64,000 bases of DNA from Asanoa iriomotensis (GTDB lineage: Bacteria; Actinomycetota; Actinomycetes; Mycobacteriales; Micromonosporaceae). The first letter of the stretch is position 1, and each line of letters opens with the position of its first letter. The stretch spans positions 1-64,000 of the forward strand of contig NZ_BONC01000032.1 in NCBI RefSeq assembly GCF_016862515.1, written 5' to 3'. The translations under genes and the position numbers were made by a program. Below, in pieces: positions 45,661 to 54,460 of this stretch. The notes under the pieces were generated by a model. The model was given only the letters and a program-made list of their open reading frames with translations. It did not search any database and was not told the origin of the DNA.

Positions 45661-47904
45661 GTGACCACGCCGCAAGATCTCGACGAACGGTTCCGGGCGG
45701 CGGTCGGCGAGCTGACCCCCGGCACCGCCGGCCTCCCCGACGGGATGCCGCGCGAGCTGGTGCTGGCCGTGTTCGACGCCCAGCTGACCAGCCGCCATCT
45801 CGACCTGGCCGCGCGCTGGTTGCGCAGCTTCGGCGAAGGCTTCTACACGATCGGGTCCGCCGGCCACGAGAGCAACGCGGCCGTCGCCGCCGCGCTCCGG
45901 CACACCGACCCCGCGTTCCTGCACTACCGGTCCGGCGCGTTCTACGCCGCCCGGGTGGCGCAGGGCGGCGGGACCGAACCGGTCGCCGACGCCGCCCGCG
46001 ACGTGCTGCGCGGGGTCGTGGCCTCGGCGCTGGAGCCGGTCGCCGGTGGCCGGCACAAGGTGTTCGGCAACGCCGCGCACCACGTGGTGCCGACGACCTC
46101 GACGATCGCCTCGCACCTGCCCCGCGCGGTGGGCACCGCCTTCGCGATCGAGCGCCTCCGCAAGGTCAACGGCCACGGCAACGGCGCCTCGGGTACGCCG
46201 TGGCCGGCGGACGCGCTGGTCGTGTGCTCGTTCGGCGACGCGTCGGTCAACCACGCGACCGCCGCCGCGGCGTTCAACACCGCCGGCTGGATCGACCACA
46301 CCGGCCTGCGCCTGCCGCTGCTGCTGGTCTGCGAGGACAACGGCATCGGGATCAGTGTGAAGTCACCCCAGGGCTGGGTCGAGGCCACCTTGCGGGGCCG
46401 GCCCGGGCTGAAGTATTTCGGCGCCGAAGGAGATGACCCGGCCGGTGCCTATGCCACCGCGGTGGCGGCCGCCGAGCACGTGCGGCGGACCCGCCGGCCG
46501 GCCGTGCTGCACCTGCGGACGGTGCGGTTCATGGGTCATGCGGGCGCCGACGCCGAGGTCGGCTACCGACCGGCCGCCGACCTGGACCGGGACCTGACCC
46601 GCGACCCGGTCGTCGCGACCGCGCGGCTCCTCGTCTCGTCAGGGTTGTCGACGCCGGAGGAGGTGCTCGCCCGCTACGACGAGGTCGGCTGGCAGGTGCG
46701 CAAGGTCGCCGAGGAGGTGCTGGGCGAGCCGAAGCTGGCCGGGGCGGCGGAGATCGTCGCCACGCTGGCGCCCCGGCGGCCGGCGCGCGTCGCGCGTACC
46801 GTGGCCGATCTGTCCGGATCGGCGACCGCGGACCGCGCCGCGGCGTTCGGTGGGCGCCTCCCCGAGGAGGCCGGCCCGCTCACGCTGGCGCAGACGATCA
46901 ACGCGACGCTCGCCGACGGCCTGCTGACCAACCCGACGATGGCGGTCTTCGGCGAGGACGTGGCGCTCAAGGGCGGCGTGTACGGGGTGACCAAGGGCCT
47001 GCGCGAGCGGTTCGGCGCGACCCGGGTCTTCGACACGCTGCTCGACGAGACCTCGATCCTGGGCCTGGGCCTCGGCGCGGGGCTGGCCGGGATGCTGCCG
47101 GTGCCGGAGATCCAATACCTCGCCTACCTGCACAACGCCGAGGACCAGTTGCGCGGCGAGGCGGCGACCATGCAGTTCTTCTCGGGCGGGGCCTACCGCA
47201 ACCCGATGGTGGTGCGGATCGCCGGGCTCGCGTACCAGGAAGGTTTCGGCGGGCACTTCCACAACGACAACTCGGTTGCCGTCCTGCGGGACATCCCGGG
47301 CCTGGTGGTGGCGGTGCCGGCCCGCGCCGACGACGCCGCGCCGCTGCTGCGCACCTGCCTGGCCTCGGCGGCCGTCGACGGCAGCGTCTGCGTGTTCCTG
47401 GAGCCGATCGCGCTCTACCACACGCGCGACCTCTACGAGGACGGCGACAACGAGTGGCTGGCGCCGTATCTCGGCCCGGCGTCGTGGGCGGACGCGCACG
47501 TGCCGATCGGACGGGCGCGCGTCTACCACGTCGGCTCGGCCGAGGACTTGACGATCATCACGTTCGGCAACGGGGTACGGATGTCGCTGCGGGTCGCCGC
47601 CCGGCTCGTCGAGGAGGGCATCGGCGCGCGGGTGGTCGACCTGCGCTGGCTCGCCCCGCTGCCGGTCGCGGACGTGATCCGTGAGTCCTCCGCTACGGGC
47701 CGCGTTCTTGTCGTGGACGAGACACGTCGATCCGGCGGGGTCGGCGAGGGAGTGCTGGCGGCCCTGGTCGACGCCGGATATGTCGGATCTGTTAGCCGGA
47801 TCGCGTCCGTCGACTCGTTCGTCCCGCTCGGCCCAGCAGCCAGAGAAGTCCTGGTCGCAGAGGATGCCATCACTCAGGGTGCCCGAGCCCTCCTGGCACG
47901 GTAA
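45661..47904 (+). CDS. fused 2-oxoacid dehydrogenase E1 (alpha-beta) / transketolase-like enzyme
   Basis: A 747-residue ThDP enzyme. The N-terminal ~350 residues are E1-alpha ([16 protein letters not shown]; the ThDP motif [19 protein letters not shown] followed by [10 protein letters not shown]), the C-terminal ~370 are E1-beta ([52 protein letters not shown]). Such fusions act on branched-chain or other 2-oxoacids. GTG at 45661 ([11 protein letters not shown]) fits family starts; a GTG at 45634 is possible. No E2 gene is adjacent, so the partner is elsewhere. Confidence 0.92.
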   Translation: MTTPQDLDERFRAAVGELTPGTAGLPDGMPRELVLAVFDAQLTSRHLDLAARWLRSFGEGFYTIGSAGHESNAAVAAALRHTDPAFLHYRSGAFYAARVAQGGGTEPVADAARDVLRGVVASALEPVAGGRHKVFGNAAHHVVPTTSTIASHLPRAVGTAFAIERLRKVNGHGNGASGTPWPADALVVCSFGDASVNHATAAAAFNTAGWIDHTGLRLPLLLVCEDNGIGISVKSPQGWVEATLRGRPGLKYFGAEGDDPAGAYATAVAAAEHVRRTRRPAVLHLRTVRFMGHAGADAEVGYRPAADLDRDLTRDPVVATARLLVSSGLSTPEEVLARYDEVGWQVRKVAEEVLGEPKLAGAAEIVATLAPRRPARVARTVADLSGSATADRAAAFGGRLPEEAGPLTLAQTINATLADGLLTNPTMAVFGEDVALKGGVYGVTKGLRERFGATRVFDTLLDETSILGLGLGAGLAGMLPVPEIQYLAYLHNAEDQLRGEAATMQFFSGGAYRNPMVVRIAGLAYQEGFGGHFHNDNSVAVLRDIPGLVVAVPARADDAAPLLRTCLASAAVDGSVCVFLEPIALYHTRDLYEDGDNEWLAPYLGPASWADAHVPIGRARVYHVGSAEDLTIITFGNGVRMSLRVAARLVEEGIGARVVDLRWLAPLPVADVIRESSATGRVLVVDETRRSGGVGEGVLAALVDAGYVGSVSRIASVDSFVPLGPAAREVLVAEDAITQGARALLAR

Positions 47905-48049
47905 GTTTCCCGGGGGACCCGAAAAGTCCGTGTCGAAGATCCGGCGCGCCGGAAAATCGAGCACGGATCGGTCGGTGCGCCACTTGCGCGCGAGCCGCCG
48001 ACTGTGTGGACTTTGCGGGAACTACAACGAGCGAGGGAGGCACGCAACA

Positions 48050-48484
48050 GTGAGCGCGACCGCAGGTCAGGCCGCCGACGGCGTACGCAGCCTGGCGGAC
48101 CGGTTCGGCATCGAGCCGGGGATGGTCGTCATGGAGATGGGGTACGACGACGACGTCGACCAGGATCTCCGCGACGCCCTGACCGACCGCGCAGGTGAGC
48201 TGGTCGACGAGGACACCGACGAGGTGGTCGACGCGGTGCTGCTCTGGTACCGCGACGGCGACGGAGACCTCTTCGAGATGCTCGTCGAGACGCTCAGCCC
48301 GCTGGCCGGCAACGGCGTCGTCTGGCTGCTGACGCCCAAGGCCGGGCGCCCCGGGCACGTCGAGCCGAGCGAGATCACGGAGCTGGCACCGACAGCGGGC
48401 TTGCAGCAGACGTCGACGGTCAACGCCGGCAAGGACTGGAGCGCCGCACGCCTGGTCGTGCCGCGCGGGTCCCGCAAGAAGTAG
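48050..48484 (+). CDS. DUF3052 family protein
   Basis: A 144-residue actinobacterial protein recognised by LADRFGIEPGMVVMEMGYDDDVD, then VDAVLLWYRDGDGDL and the C-terminal LVVPRGSRKK. Function unknown. GTG at 48050 with GAGGGAGG about nine bases ahead. It is followed after 7 bases by the peroxiredoxin, as in Streptomyces, where both lie near aceE. Confidence 0.92.
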   Translation: MSATAGQAADGVRSLADRFGIEPGMVVMEMGYDDDVDQDLRDALTDRAGELVDEDTDEVVDAVLLWYRDGDGDLFEMLVETLSPLAGNGVVWLLTPKAGRPGHVEPSEITELAPTAGLQQTSTVNAGKDWSAARLVVPRGSRKK

Positions 48485-48491
48485 GGGCGCG

Positions 48492-48956
48492 ATGCTCGAA
48501 GTCGGCACGCCGGCACCGGACTTCACACTCAAGGACCAGAACAACCAGGAGGTACGACTGTCGTCGTACCTCGGGTCCCGTCCGGTCCTGTTGGTCTTCT
48601 ACCCGCTGGCCTTCACGGGCACCTGCGGCGGCGAGATGGCAGCGCTGGAGAAGGCGCTGCCGGCTTTCGCGTCGGCGGGCGTCGAGGTGCTGACGGTCAG
48701 CGTGGACTCGGCGTACGCGCACAAGATCTGGCTCGACCGCGAGTCCTGGTCGATGCGCATGCTGGCGGACTTCTGGCCACACGGCGGCGTCGCGTCGTCC
48801 TACGGCGTCTTCAACGCGAGCGCCGGTTTCGCGGACCGAGGCACCTTCCTGATCGACCGGGCCGGTGTGATCAGGTGGTCGGAATGCCTCGGGCCGGGCG
48901 AGTCGCGGGACACGACCGCGTGGCTGTCCGCGGTAGCCACCCTGGACGACGGCTGA
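48492..48956 (+). CDS. AhpE-like one-Cys peroxiredoxin
   Basis: A 154-residue thioredoxin-fold peroxidase. The peroxidatic cysteine is C45 in PLAFTGTCGGE, the same number as in mycobacterial AhpE. No resolving cysteine pattern of Bcp type; another cysteine (SECLG) lies near the end. It reduces peroxides in the cytoplasm. Seven bases after DUF3052, so cotranscribed. ATG at 48492. Confidence 0.94.
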   Translation: MLEVGTPAPDFTLKDQNNQEVRLSSYLGSRPVLLVFYPLAFTGTCGGEMAALEKALPAFASAGVEVLTVSVDSAYAHKIWLDRESWSMRMLADFWPHGGVASSYGVFNASAGFADRGTFLIDRAGVIRWSECLGPGESRDTTAWLSAVATLDDG

Positions 48957-48990
48957 CCACCCGATGGTCGGGTAAGCTTCGGCCGGTCCG

Positions 48991-49062
48991 GGGCGCGTAG
49001 CTCAGCGGAAGAGCACTCGCCTTACAAGCGAGGGGTCGCAGGTTCGAAACCTGCCGCGCCCA
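48991..49062 (+). tRNA. tRNA-Val (anticodon UAC), copy 2
   Basis: A complete 72-nt cloverleaf nearly identical to the copy at 38484-38555 but on the plus strand. The acceptor GGGCGCG/CGCGCCC and the anticodon loop CTTACAA are the same; the D loop, variable region and T loop differ at a few bases (T arm GCAGG-TTCGAAA-CCTGC). Confidence 0.97.
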
Positions 49063-49064
49063 CC

Positions 49065-49119
49065 CGAATGGCTTCCTAGTTCGTGTCCGCTCCGCGGCCA
49101 CGAACTAGGAAGCCATTCG
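49065..49119 (+). terminator. long perfect hairpin directly after tRNA-Val
   Basis: Perfect 21-bp arms at 49065-49085 and 49099-49119 around a 13-base loop that itself has a 4-bp CCGC/GCGG stem. It starts three bases after the tRNA. No T run follows, so termination would depend on the unusually long stem. Confidence 0.65.
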
Positions 49120-49233
49120 GCATTCCGATTCCGGGGGCGACCCCCGGAGACCCCACGATGGGTGGGCGCGGTCCGCGGTATGCGGGAGGCACTGTGGCCC
49201 GAGCTGATGTCCGCACGGAGCCAGGGCTACTGG

Positions 49234-49737
49234 TCAGGTGTTCACCAGCCACTGTTGCCCGTCGATGAGTTCGCGAACCGCGTCGAGGTGTCCGGCGTGG
49301 CAGGCGGTCTCAGTGATCACATGGAGCAGGACATCCCCAACATTGTGCAGGCGCCACTCACCCTCGGGAAAGGGCCACCAGGCCAGGTCGGCATCTGGCG
49401 ATGAGGCGGCGATGACGGCATCTGCCAACGAAGCCTCATGGCGATAGCGGTCAAGGACGTCGGCGGCCGGCAGCCCGGGATCCACCTGCCATGCGCTGCC
49501 TTGGCTGCCCACCTGGTCGATGACCACCGGATCCCCAGCCACAGCGGCACGGAAGTACAACCGCTCCACCGACAGCGTGAGGTGCTGCACCATCCCCACG
49601 CAGCTCCACCCAGAGGGCAGCACGGGGCGCCGTAGCGCCTCATCGCTCAGGCCTTCCACGGCACCCAGCACGTGGTCTCGCTGCCTCTGGAGGCACTGCA
49701 TCAACGCGGTGATCTCGGCGTCGACTGCCACCGTCAT
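49234..49737 (-). CDS. DinB/DUF664 family protein
   Basis: A 167-residue four-helix-bundle protein of the DinB superfamily, with QRDHVLGAVEGLSDEALRRP, a first ligand histidine in MVQHLTLSVERLYF and the HVITETACHAGHLDAVREL metal-binding motif. Likely a thiol-transferase-like or metal-dependent enzyme of unknown substrate. ATG at 49737 with GGGAGG upstream. Divergent from ArsR, sharing the palindromic operator. Confidence 0.92.
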   Translation of the reverse strand: MTVAVDAEITALMQCLQRQRDHVLGAVEGLSDEALRRPVLPSGWSCVGMVQHLTLSVERLYFRAAVAGDPVVIDQVGSQGSAWQVDPGLPAADVLDRYRHEASLADAVIAASSPDADLAWWPFPEGEWRLHNVGDVLLHVITETACHAGHLDAVRELIDGQQWLVNT

Positions 49738-49775
49738 CTCTGAACCTCCCGGACACGACGCTTCTTCACGGATTT

Positions 49776-49815
49776 GAATGTAACCTTGCGGGTACGTACC
49801 CGCAAGGTTACATTC
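49776..49815. promoter_or_regulatory. perfect 40-bp palindrome, ArsR operator
   Basis: Two perfectly complementary 20-base arms (49776-49795 and 49796-49815), each containing GTAACCTTGCGGGTAC-type sequence, with no spacer. It lies between the divergent DinB and ArsR genes and ends five bases before the ArsR ATG, so binding should block both promoters. Confidence 0.85.
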
Positions 49816-49820
49816 GCATC

Positions 49821-50138
49821 ATGGACGTCGTGTTGCACGCGCTGGCAGACGAGAGCCGGCGCACGGTTCTCGAGATTCTCCGCGACCACCAGGCGAGTGC
49901 AGGAGAGTTGGCCGAGGCTCTCCCGATCGCTCGCCCGGGCGTGTCCCGGCATCTCCGCGTGCTGCGGGAGGCCGGGCTGGTCGAGGTACGCCAGGACGCG
50001 CAGCGCCGGATCTACACACTCCGCCCGGAGCCGCTCGTCGAGGTCGACGAGTGGCTGGGAGAGTACCGCCGGCTCTGGGAGAACCGGCTCGACGCTCTTC
50101 ATGCTGAGATCGCACGAGGAAAGAAGGCACGACGATGA
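49821..50138 (+). CDS. ArsR family repressor
   Basis: A 105-residue winged-helix protein: LADESRRTVLEILRDHQASAGELAEAL, recognition helix ARPGVSRHLRVLREAGLVEVR and wing RRIYTLRPEPL. It has no cysteine metal motif, so its signal is probably not a metal. ATG at 49821 abuts the palindrome; the message is probably leaderless. It overlaps the next gene (ATGA). Confidence 0.93.
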   Translation: MDVVLHALADESRRTVLEILRDHQASAGELAEALPIARPGVSRHLRVLREAGLVEVRQDAQRRIYTLRPEPLVEVDEWLGEYRRLWENRLDALHAEIARGKKARR

Positions 50139-50659
50139 CCACGATCGCGACGATGCGAACGCTCGACGAGACCCGCGGAGCAGTCAGGGTCGAGGACCTT
50201 TACGACACGGACATCGGCGACCTCTGGCAGGCGTGCACGACGCCCGAGCGGCTGGCCAGCTGGATCGCCCGGGTCGACGGCGACATGCGGGTCGGCGGCA
50301 CGATCCAGACCGTCTTCACGAGCAGCTGGACCGGTCCGGCGCGCATCGAGGTGTGCGATGCGCCCCACCACCTGCTGCTGACGACGGAGCCGGGCACGGA
50401 CGACGAGGGGCAGATCGAGGCGTGGCTGACCGAGGAGGGCTCGAAGACCCGGCTGGTGGTCGAGGAGCGCGGCCTGCCGATGAGGCATCTCCCGTTCCAC
50501 GCCTCTGGTTGGCGGGTCCACCTCGAGGATCTCGGTCGGTCGCTGGAGGTCGACGGCCCGGTCCATCCGGAGGGCTGGAGCTCCGATGCCGGAGCGCCCG
50601 GCTGGAAGGAACGCTGGGAAGAGCTCACGCCGACATACCAGCAGATGGAAATCGGTTGA
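50135..50659 (+). CDS. SRPBCC/AHSA1-like protein
   Basis: A 174-residue START-like fold protein: VEDLYDTDIGDLWQACTTPERLASWI, then MRVGGTIQTVFTSSW and DAPHHLLLTTEPG. ArsR-SRPBCC gene pairs are common in Actinobacteria, with the ArsR controlling the pair. Ligand unknown. Starts within the ArsR stop (4-base overlap) and shares one base with the next start. Confidence 0.92.
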   Translation: MTTIATMRTLDETRGAVRVEDLYDTDIGDLWQACTTPERLASWIARVDGDMRVGGTIQTVFTSSWTGPARIEVCDAPHHLLLTTEPGTDDEGQIEAWLTEEGSKTRLVVEERGLPMRHLPFHASGWRVHLEDLGRSLEVDGPVHPEGWSSDAGAPGWKERWEELTPTYQQMEIG

Positions 50660-51039
50660 TGTCGGACCTGATCAGGCTCAGCCTGACGACAGTCAATGCG
50701 CCCAACGCGATCGCGCTCGCGCGGTTCTACGCCGAGATCACCGGCGGGGTCGCGAAGGGTGACGAGCACTGGGCGCTCGTCGAAGGGCCGAACGGTGACA
50801 TCGGGTTCCAGCAGATCGACGACTACCGGCCACCCACCTGGCCGGATGACGAGGTGGGGATGCAGATGCACCTCGAGTTCTTCGTCGACGACCTGGTGGC
50901 GACCGGAGCGCGTGTGCTGGCCGCCGGCGCTACCCGATTCGAGCATCAGCCCAACGCGGACCATTGCTTCGTGTACGCCGACCCGGCCGGGCATCCGTTC
51001 TGCCTGTCCATGTGGGGCGCCCCGAGAGTCGGCGACTGA
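50659..51039 (+). CDS. VOC superfamily (glyoxalase-like) protein
   Basis: A 126-residue protein with two beta-alpha-beta-beta-beta repeats (LARFYAEITGG; MQMHLEFFVDDL; VYADPAGHPFCL). The ATG at 50659 overlaps the SRPBCC stop (TGATG), so it is coupled. Third gene of the ArsR operon; substrate unknown. Confidence 0.9.
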   Translation: MSDLIRLSLTTVNAPNAIALARFYAEITGGVAKGDEHWALVEGPNGDIGFQQIDDYRPPTWPDDEVGMQMHLEFFVDDLVATGARVLAAGATRFEHQPNADHCFVYADPAGHPFCLSMWGAPRVGD

Positions 51040-51053
51040 CTCAGCGGCGAGCT

Positions 51054-51270
51054 CTTGGCGCGCTCGGCGAGTTCCGGGCCGGCAACGTGGTGCTGTTCGT
51101 TGGCGCCGGCGCTTCGATCAACGCGCCAGCGGGCCGCCGACGTTCGTGGGGCTCACGGAACAGATTGCGATGGACGCTCGCCGGTACGGATCGTCACGAC
51201 GAACTACGACCTGCACTGGCGGCTGGCGCGGATCGCGGAGGGCAGGCCGCAGAACGACCGGGGCGTTGAC
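51054..51270 (+). pseudogene. SIR2-like domain gene remnant
   Basis: One frame reads GEFRAGNVVLFVGAGASI (the NAD-binding start of SIR2-like defence-type proteins); a shifted frame continues PPTFVGLTEQIA, and a third gives RIVTTNYDLHW, the hallmark TTNYD motif. The ~70-100 residues normally between the last two are missing. A gene destroyed by at least one frameshift and a deletion. Confidence 0.72.
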
Positions 51271-51346
51271 CGGCGGTGTGGTGTGCCGGCAGCCGGCCGG
51301 GCCGCGCGGCCACTGATCCGCGCGGCGTCGGCCAGCGGTGAGCGGC

Positions 51347-52570
51347 TCAGTTGGTGGAGCTCCGGGTGACCTGGGCCAGAACGAGGCTCGGTGCATCTGT
51401 CGGCGACGTCCGCGGCTCGTCGGGGGCGGCCACGGGGCCAGCGCTGGTCGGTGCCGCCGTGTCCGGGCGGGACCGGGTCGGCGGGCCGGACGGCGGCTGG
51501 CGCAGGAAGGCCAGGTCCCGGGCGGCGGCGAACCTGCGCCGCATCCAGCCGGAGACCGGCTTCTCGATGAACCGGTGCACCAGCCACGAGACCACGAAGA
51601 AGAACAACACGACGACGAGCCCGGTCATCCAGTCCGGAAGTATCTGGTGCAGGTGGTAGATCATCACCCACCCGATGTACTCGTGCATCAGGTAGAGCGG
51701 GTAGGTCAACGCGCCGGCGGTGGCCAGCCACCGCCAGCCGACCGCGAGGCGGCGGGTGGCCACCGCGGCGAGGAGCAGGAAGAAGAACGTGACCAGGGCC
51801 GCCTCGATCATCGCGACCTGGGTCGAGGAAAGCACCGTCCGGGACGGGGGGTGCGGGGTGATGGTGCCGATCATCTGGAGCGAGACGAGCCAGGAGGCGC
51901 CGAGCAGACCCCAGACGTAGATGTTGGAGCCGTGCCGGTAGATCAGGTACAGGGCCATGCCTGCCACGAAGCAGGGCGCGCTGAGGGGCACCAGCAGGCC
52001 GGTGAGCCACGGGATGGAGTTGTAGGCGAACAGGCTGGCGATCAGCCAGCCGGCGGCGAACAGCAGGACCCGCCGCGGGGTGTATCCCCGGACCAGCACG
52101 AACAGGCCGAACAGGAGATAGAAGCGGAGCTCGTGCGCCAGGGTCCAGTAGACGTAGTCGACGGACTCCACGCGCATCAGATCATGGAACATGGTGAGGT
52201 TGGTCAGCACGTCACCCGGGCGCGGTGCCTTCGTGACCACCGGCCAGAGCGTCACCACCACGGCGGTGACGATCACCGCGAACCAGTACGCGGGAAAGAG
52301 TCGAGTGATCCGGGCTGCCGCGAACTGGCCCAGGCCGCGCCCCTCGGCGCTCATACAGATCACAAAGCCGCTGATGAGAAAGAAGAGGAAGACACCCAGC
52401 CAGCCGAACTGGGTGTAGATGCTCAGGGTCGGCAGGGTCTGGCTGGGCGGGTTGCCCCACGGCTTGGAGAAGACGGTGAAGTGGAAGGCCACGACGAGGA
52501 TGGCGGCGACCAGGCGCAACCCGTCGAGGACGTACAGGCGCGGCGCGGCGGCTTCGGACGGCGGCTTCAA
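51347..52570 (-). CDS. acyltransferase 3 family membrane protein (OafA-like)
   Basis: A 407-residue protein with about ten helices. The N-terminus has VLDGLRLVAAILVVAFHF with the conserved histidine, then FFLISGFVIC and ARITRLFPAYW, the acyltransferase-3 signatures. The last ~60 residues are a proline-rich cytoplasmic tail. It likely acylates an envelope or cell-surface glycan. TTG at 52570 has GAGGAG five bases ahead and is the preferred start; an upstream extension to 52624 lacks support. Confidence 0.9.
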   Translation of the reverse strand: MKPPSEAAAPRLYVLDGLRLVAAILVVAFHFTVFSKPWGNPPSQTLPTLSIYTQFGWLGVFLFFLISGFVICMSAEGRGLGQFAAARITRLFPAYWFAVIVTAVVVTLWPVVTKAPRPGDVLTNLTMFHDLMRVESVDYVYWTLAHELRFYLLFGLFVLVRGYTPRRVLLFAAGWLIASLFAYNSIPWLTGLLVPLSAPCFVAGMALYLIYRHGSNIYVWGLLGASWLVSLQMIGTITPHPPSRTVLSSTQVAMIEAALVTFFFLLLAAVATRRLAVGWRWLATAGALTYPLYLMHEYIGWVMIYHLHQILPDWMTGLVVVLFFFVVSWLVHRFIEKPVSGWMRRRFAAARDLAFLRQPPSGPPTRSRPDTAAPTSAGPVAAPDEPRTSPTDAPSLVLAQVTRSSTN

Positions 52571-52794
52571 ATGATCTCCTCGTCGGGGGCCACGGCCCGA
52601 CCCGGCGCGGCGCACGCCGGGCAAGCTAACAGGGCGAGCGCGACGTCGGCAAGATCTCCACGAGACGACTGGCGAAGGCCTTGGGACATCAGGCCATATG
52701 CCAAGCAGCCGTGCAGAGGGCTAAGGCGCAACTCGTCAGGTCGCGCCCACCGATCGCGGCAGTGTCCGACGCTACCCGCGCCGCCGCCGAGCCT

Positions 52795-53454
52795 TTAGGC
52801 CGCACCCCGCGCCTGGGCTCGTACCCATTCGTCGAATTTCTTGGCGTTCTCGTGCTGCGTCGCGATGCAGTGTTCGCGCGCATGCCGGAGGTTCTTCTCC
52901 AACAGGTCACTCGGCCCTTGGTCCATGAGCAGCAAGGCCTCGGCGCGCGCGAAGAAGACGTCGAAGTTCGCTTGCTTCATGTACCCAAGGTCGCCACATC
53001 GGACCTGATCGAGCATGCCGCCGGCGGTCAGCAGCCGGTCAAGAACGGGCCATCCAGCTGCCTCCAGCTGGACAACCATGTCCGCAGCGACCGCGACGGC
53101 GGATTCCTCGTCGGTGACCTCCCACCAGCCGTCCACCCCGTCAGGCGTACCGGCAGGGTGCAGCCTCTCGCGATAGAGCCCGAGGTACTCGGGCACCGCT
53201 TTCGGCATGTCGTTGCCGCGCTCCTCATGCTGCCAACGAAGCCAGGGTTCGGGGGCAACAGCGAGATTGATAACGCAGCTGAGGCTTTGTGAAGTGCTGT
53301 AGGGCGAGGATTGAACGTTTACGACTGCCCAGTCCCCGGACCTGTTCGACTTCCGCCACGTCGGCCTGGTGCCCTTGAACCCGTGGGCGCGGGCGTCTGG
53401 GCCTACGACGTCCTGCAGCGCTCGTTTCAAGAACTCCTGCGCAGTCACGGCCAC
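52795..53454 (-). CDS. DUF4304-like protein
   Basis: A 219-residue protein with the layout of DUF4304: a helix, then GFKGTRPTWRKSNRSGDWAVVNVQSS (strand-rich) and a helical C-terminus. Function unknown. GTG start at 53454 lies six bases after the end of a gene interrupted by TGA, so the two were probably one transcription unit. Confidence 0.75.
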   Translation of the reverse strand: MAVTAQEFLKRALQDVVGPDARAHGFKGTRPTWRKSNRSGDWAVVNVQSSPYSTSQSLSCVINLAVAPEPWLRWQHEERGNDMPKAVPEYLGLYRERLHPAGTPDGVDGWWEVTDEESAVAVAADMVVQLEAAGWPVLDRLLTAGGMLDQVRCGDLGYMKQANFDVFFARAEALLLMDQGPSDLLEKNLRHAREHCIATQHENAKKFDEWVRAQARGAA

Positions 53455-53460
53455 ACCGTC

Positions 53461-54099
53461 TCACGACCCGTCATCGCGCGCGGTCCACGGCTGGCAGCAG
53501 ACGCGTCGCCCCCAGAACACAGCCGACAAACGGAGTCGGCCGACAACCACGCCGACGTTTGCTGTGAGTTGGCGTGAGCTGATGTGGGCGGGCGGAGGCG
53601 TTCGCCGGAGCGTGACGAACTGCGCGGGGTACGGCAGCACGGGGTGCGAACCGATCTTGCTCACGGCCATCCGGCGAATGACCCGATTGAGCTTGCCGGA
53701 GGCGGTTGTCACCGCCGCCCAGTTCCACGCGGCGGGATCACCCAGTCGTGGCAAGGTCGCTGCCCATGCCGAGGCGCGCCTCTCCGTGTTGTGGTTGGTA
53801 TGGCTCCATCGCAACTCCTGCGCCCCGAAGGATCCGCCGTAGTAGAGCTGAATGAGCCCCCAGCCTTCGCAGCAGTATCGGAACGTCGCGTCTCCGCTCA
53901 CGCCCGGGAGAAGGTCGATCCGCCTGGCCGCGGGCTCCGGCCCAGCCCCGACGACGAACAACGCCAGGTGTCATCCCCGCGGACCGTCGGGAACGTCGAT
54001 GGCCGCTCGAAACTCTCGCAGCTCGCAGTCCGGCTCCGAGTCGGACTCGAAGACACGGAACATCAGCACATCGAAAGAAGCGGATGTGGCGCCTGACAT
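53461..54099 (-). pseudogene. hypothetical gene with an in-frame TGA at codon 43
   Basis: From ATG at 54099 the frame reads a protein-like N-terminus (FDVLMFRVFESDSEP, EFRAAIDVPDGPRG), then TGA at 53971-53973, then continues in the same frame for 170 codons (ALFVVGAGPEPAARR; FRYCCEGWGLIQLYYGG; WNWAAVTTASGKLNR). Both sides look coding, so this is best read as one gene with a nonsense codon, or a shorter gene restarting at TTG 53961. Family unknown. Confidence 0.55.
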
Positions 54100-54155
54100 T
54101 CTGACACCAAGCCGAGCCCGCCTGTCCCGGTGCGCAGTTGTGGGCTGCATCCCGC
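54071..54155. repeat. direct repeat, left copy
   Basis: Two blocks, 54071-54124 and 54129-54155, recur in the same order at 56392-56444 and 56508-56534. The second block differs at one base in 27. The left copy overlaps the start of the broken gene. Confidence 0.6.
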
Positions 54156-54355
54156 CATCGAGCTAGACCTGCTCGTCCGTCGCATCCTCCCAGCTCAAAG
54201 CGGGCGTCTCGATACGCGTAGGGGCGCGTCTCGGCCCGTCGAGGTGGGCTCGAACCTGCGCACGACGAATCGACAAAGCGATGGCCGCGAGGCCTCCCCG
54301 GCAACGACGACCGCCGCGATCGCGTACGGCGATCCATCCGCGGCTGCCGTTTAGG

Positions 54356-54408
54356 CTGGGCCAGTCCTCGCCCAAGGTGCCTGGGCTCCGGATGACCGCA
54401 CCCGCGAT
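54356..54408. repeat. copy of the 53-bp dispersed repeat
   Basis: About 89 percent identical to 34187-34239. The ~360-base stretch from 54100 to 54460 has no credible gene and consists of repeat fragments. Confidence 0.55.
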
Positions 54409-54460
54409 GCAGAGGCGAGTAGTCCTGTCTGCCCACGATGAATGTGTGGTGCCGCGCGTC

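Noticed and set aside
47940-47953. 14-bp palindrome TCCGGCGCGCCGGA before DUF3052 as operator
   Set aside because: Simple GC palindromes of this type are frequent by chance in such DNA and no regulator is adjacent.
38484-49062. Genomic island between the two tRNA-Val genes
   Set aside because: The tRNAs are inverted, the interval holds core genes (aceE, E1, DUF3052, peroxiredoxin), and no integrase or att-type direct repeats are seen.
53971-53973. Selenocysteine codon in the interrupted gene
   Set aside because: No known selenoprotein family, no convincing SECIS-like stem right after the TGA, and decaying surroundings; nonsense mutation is simpler.
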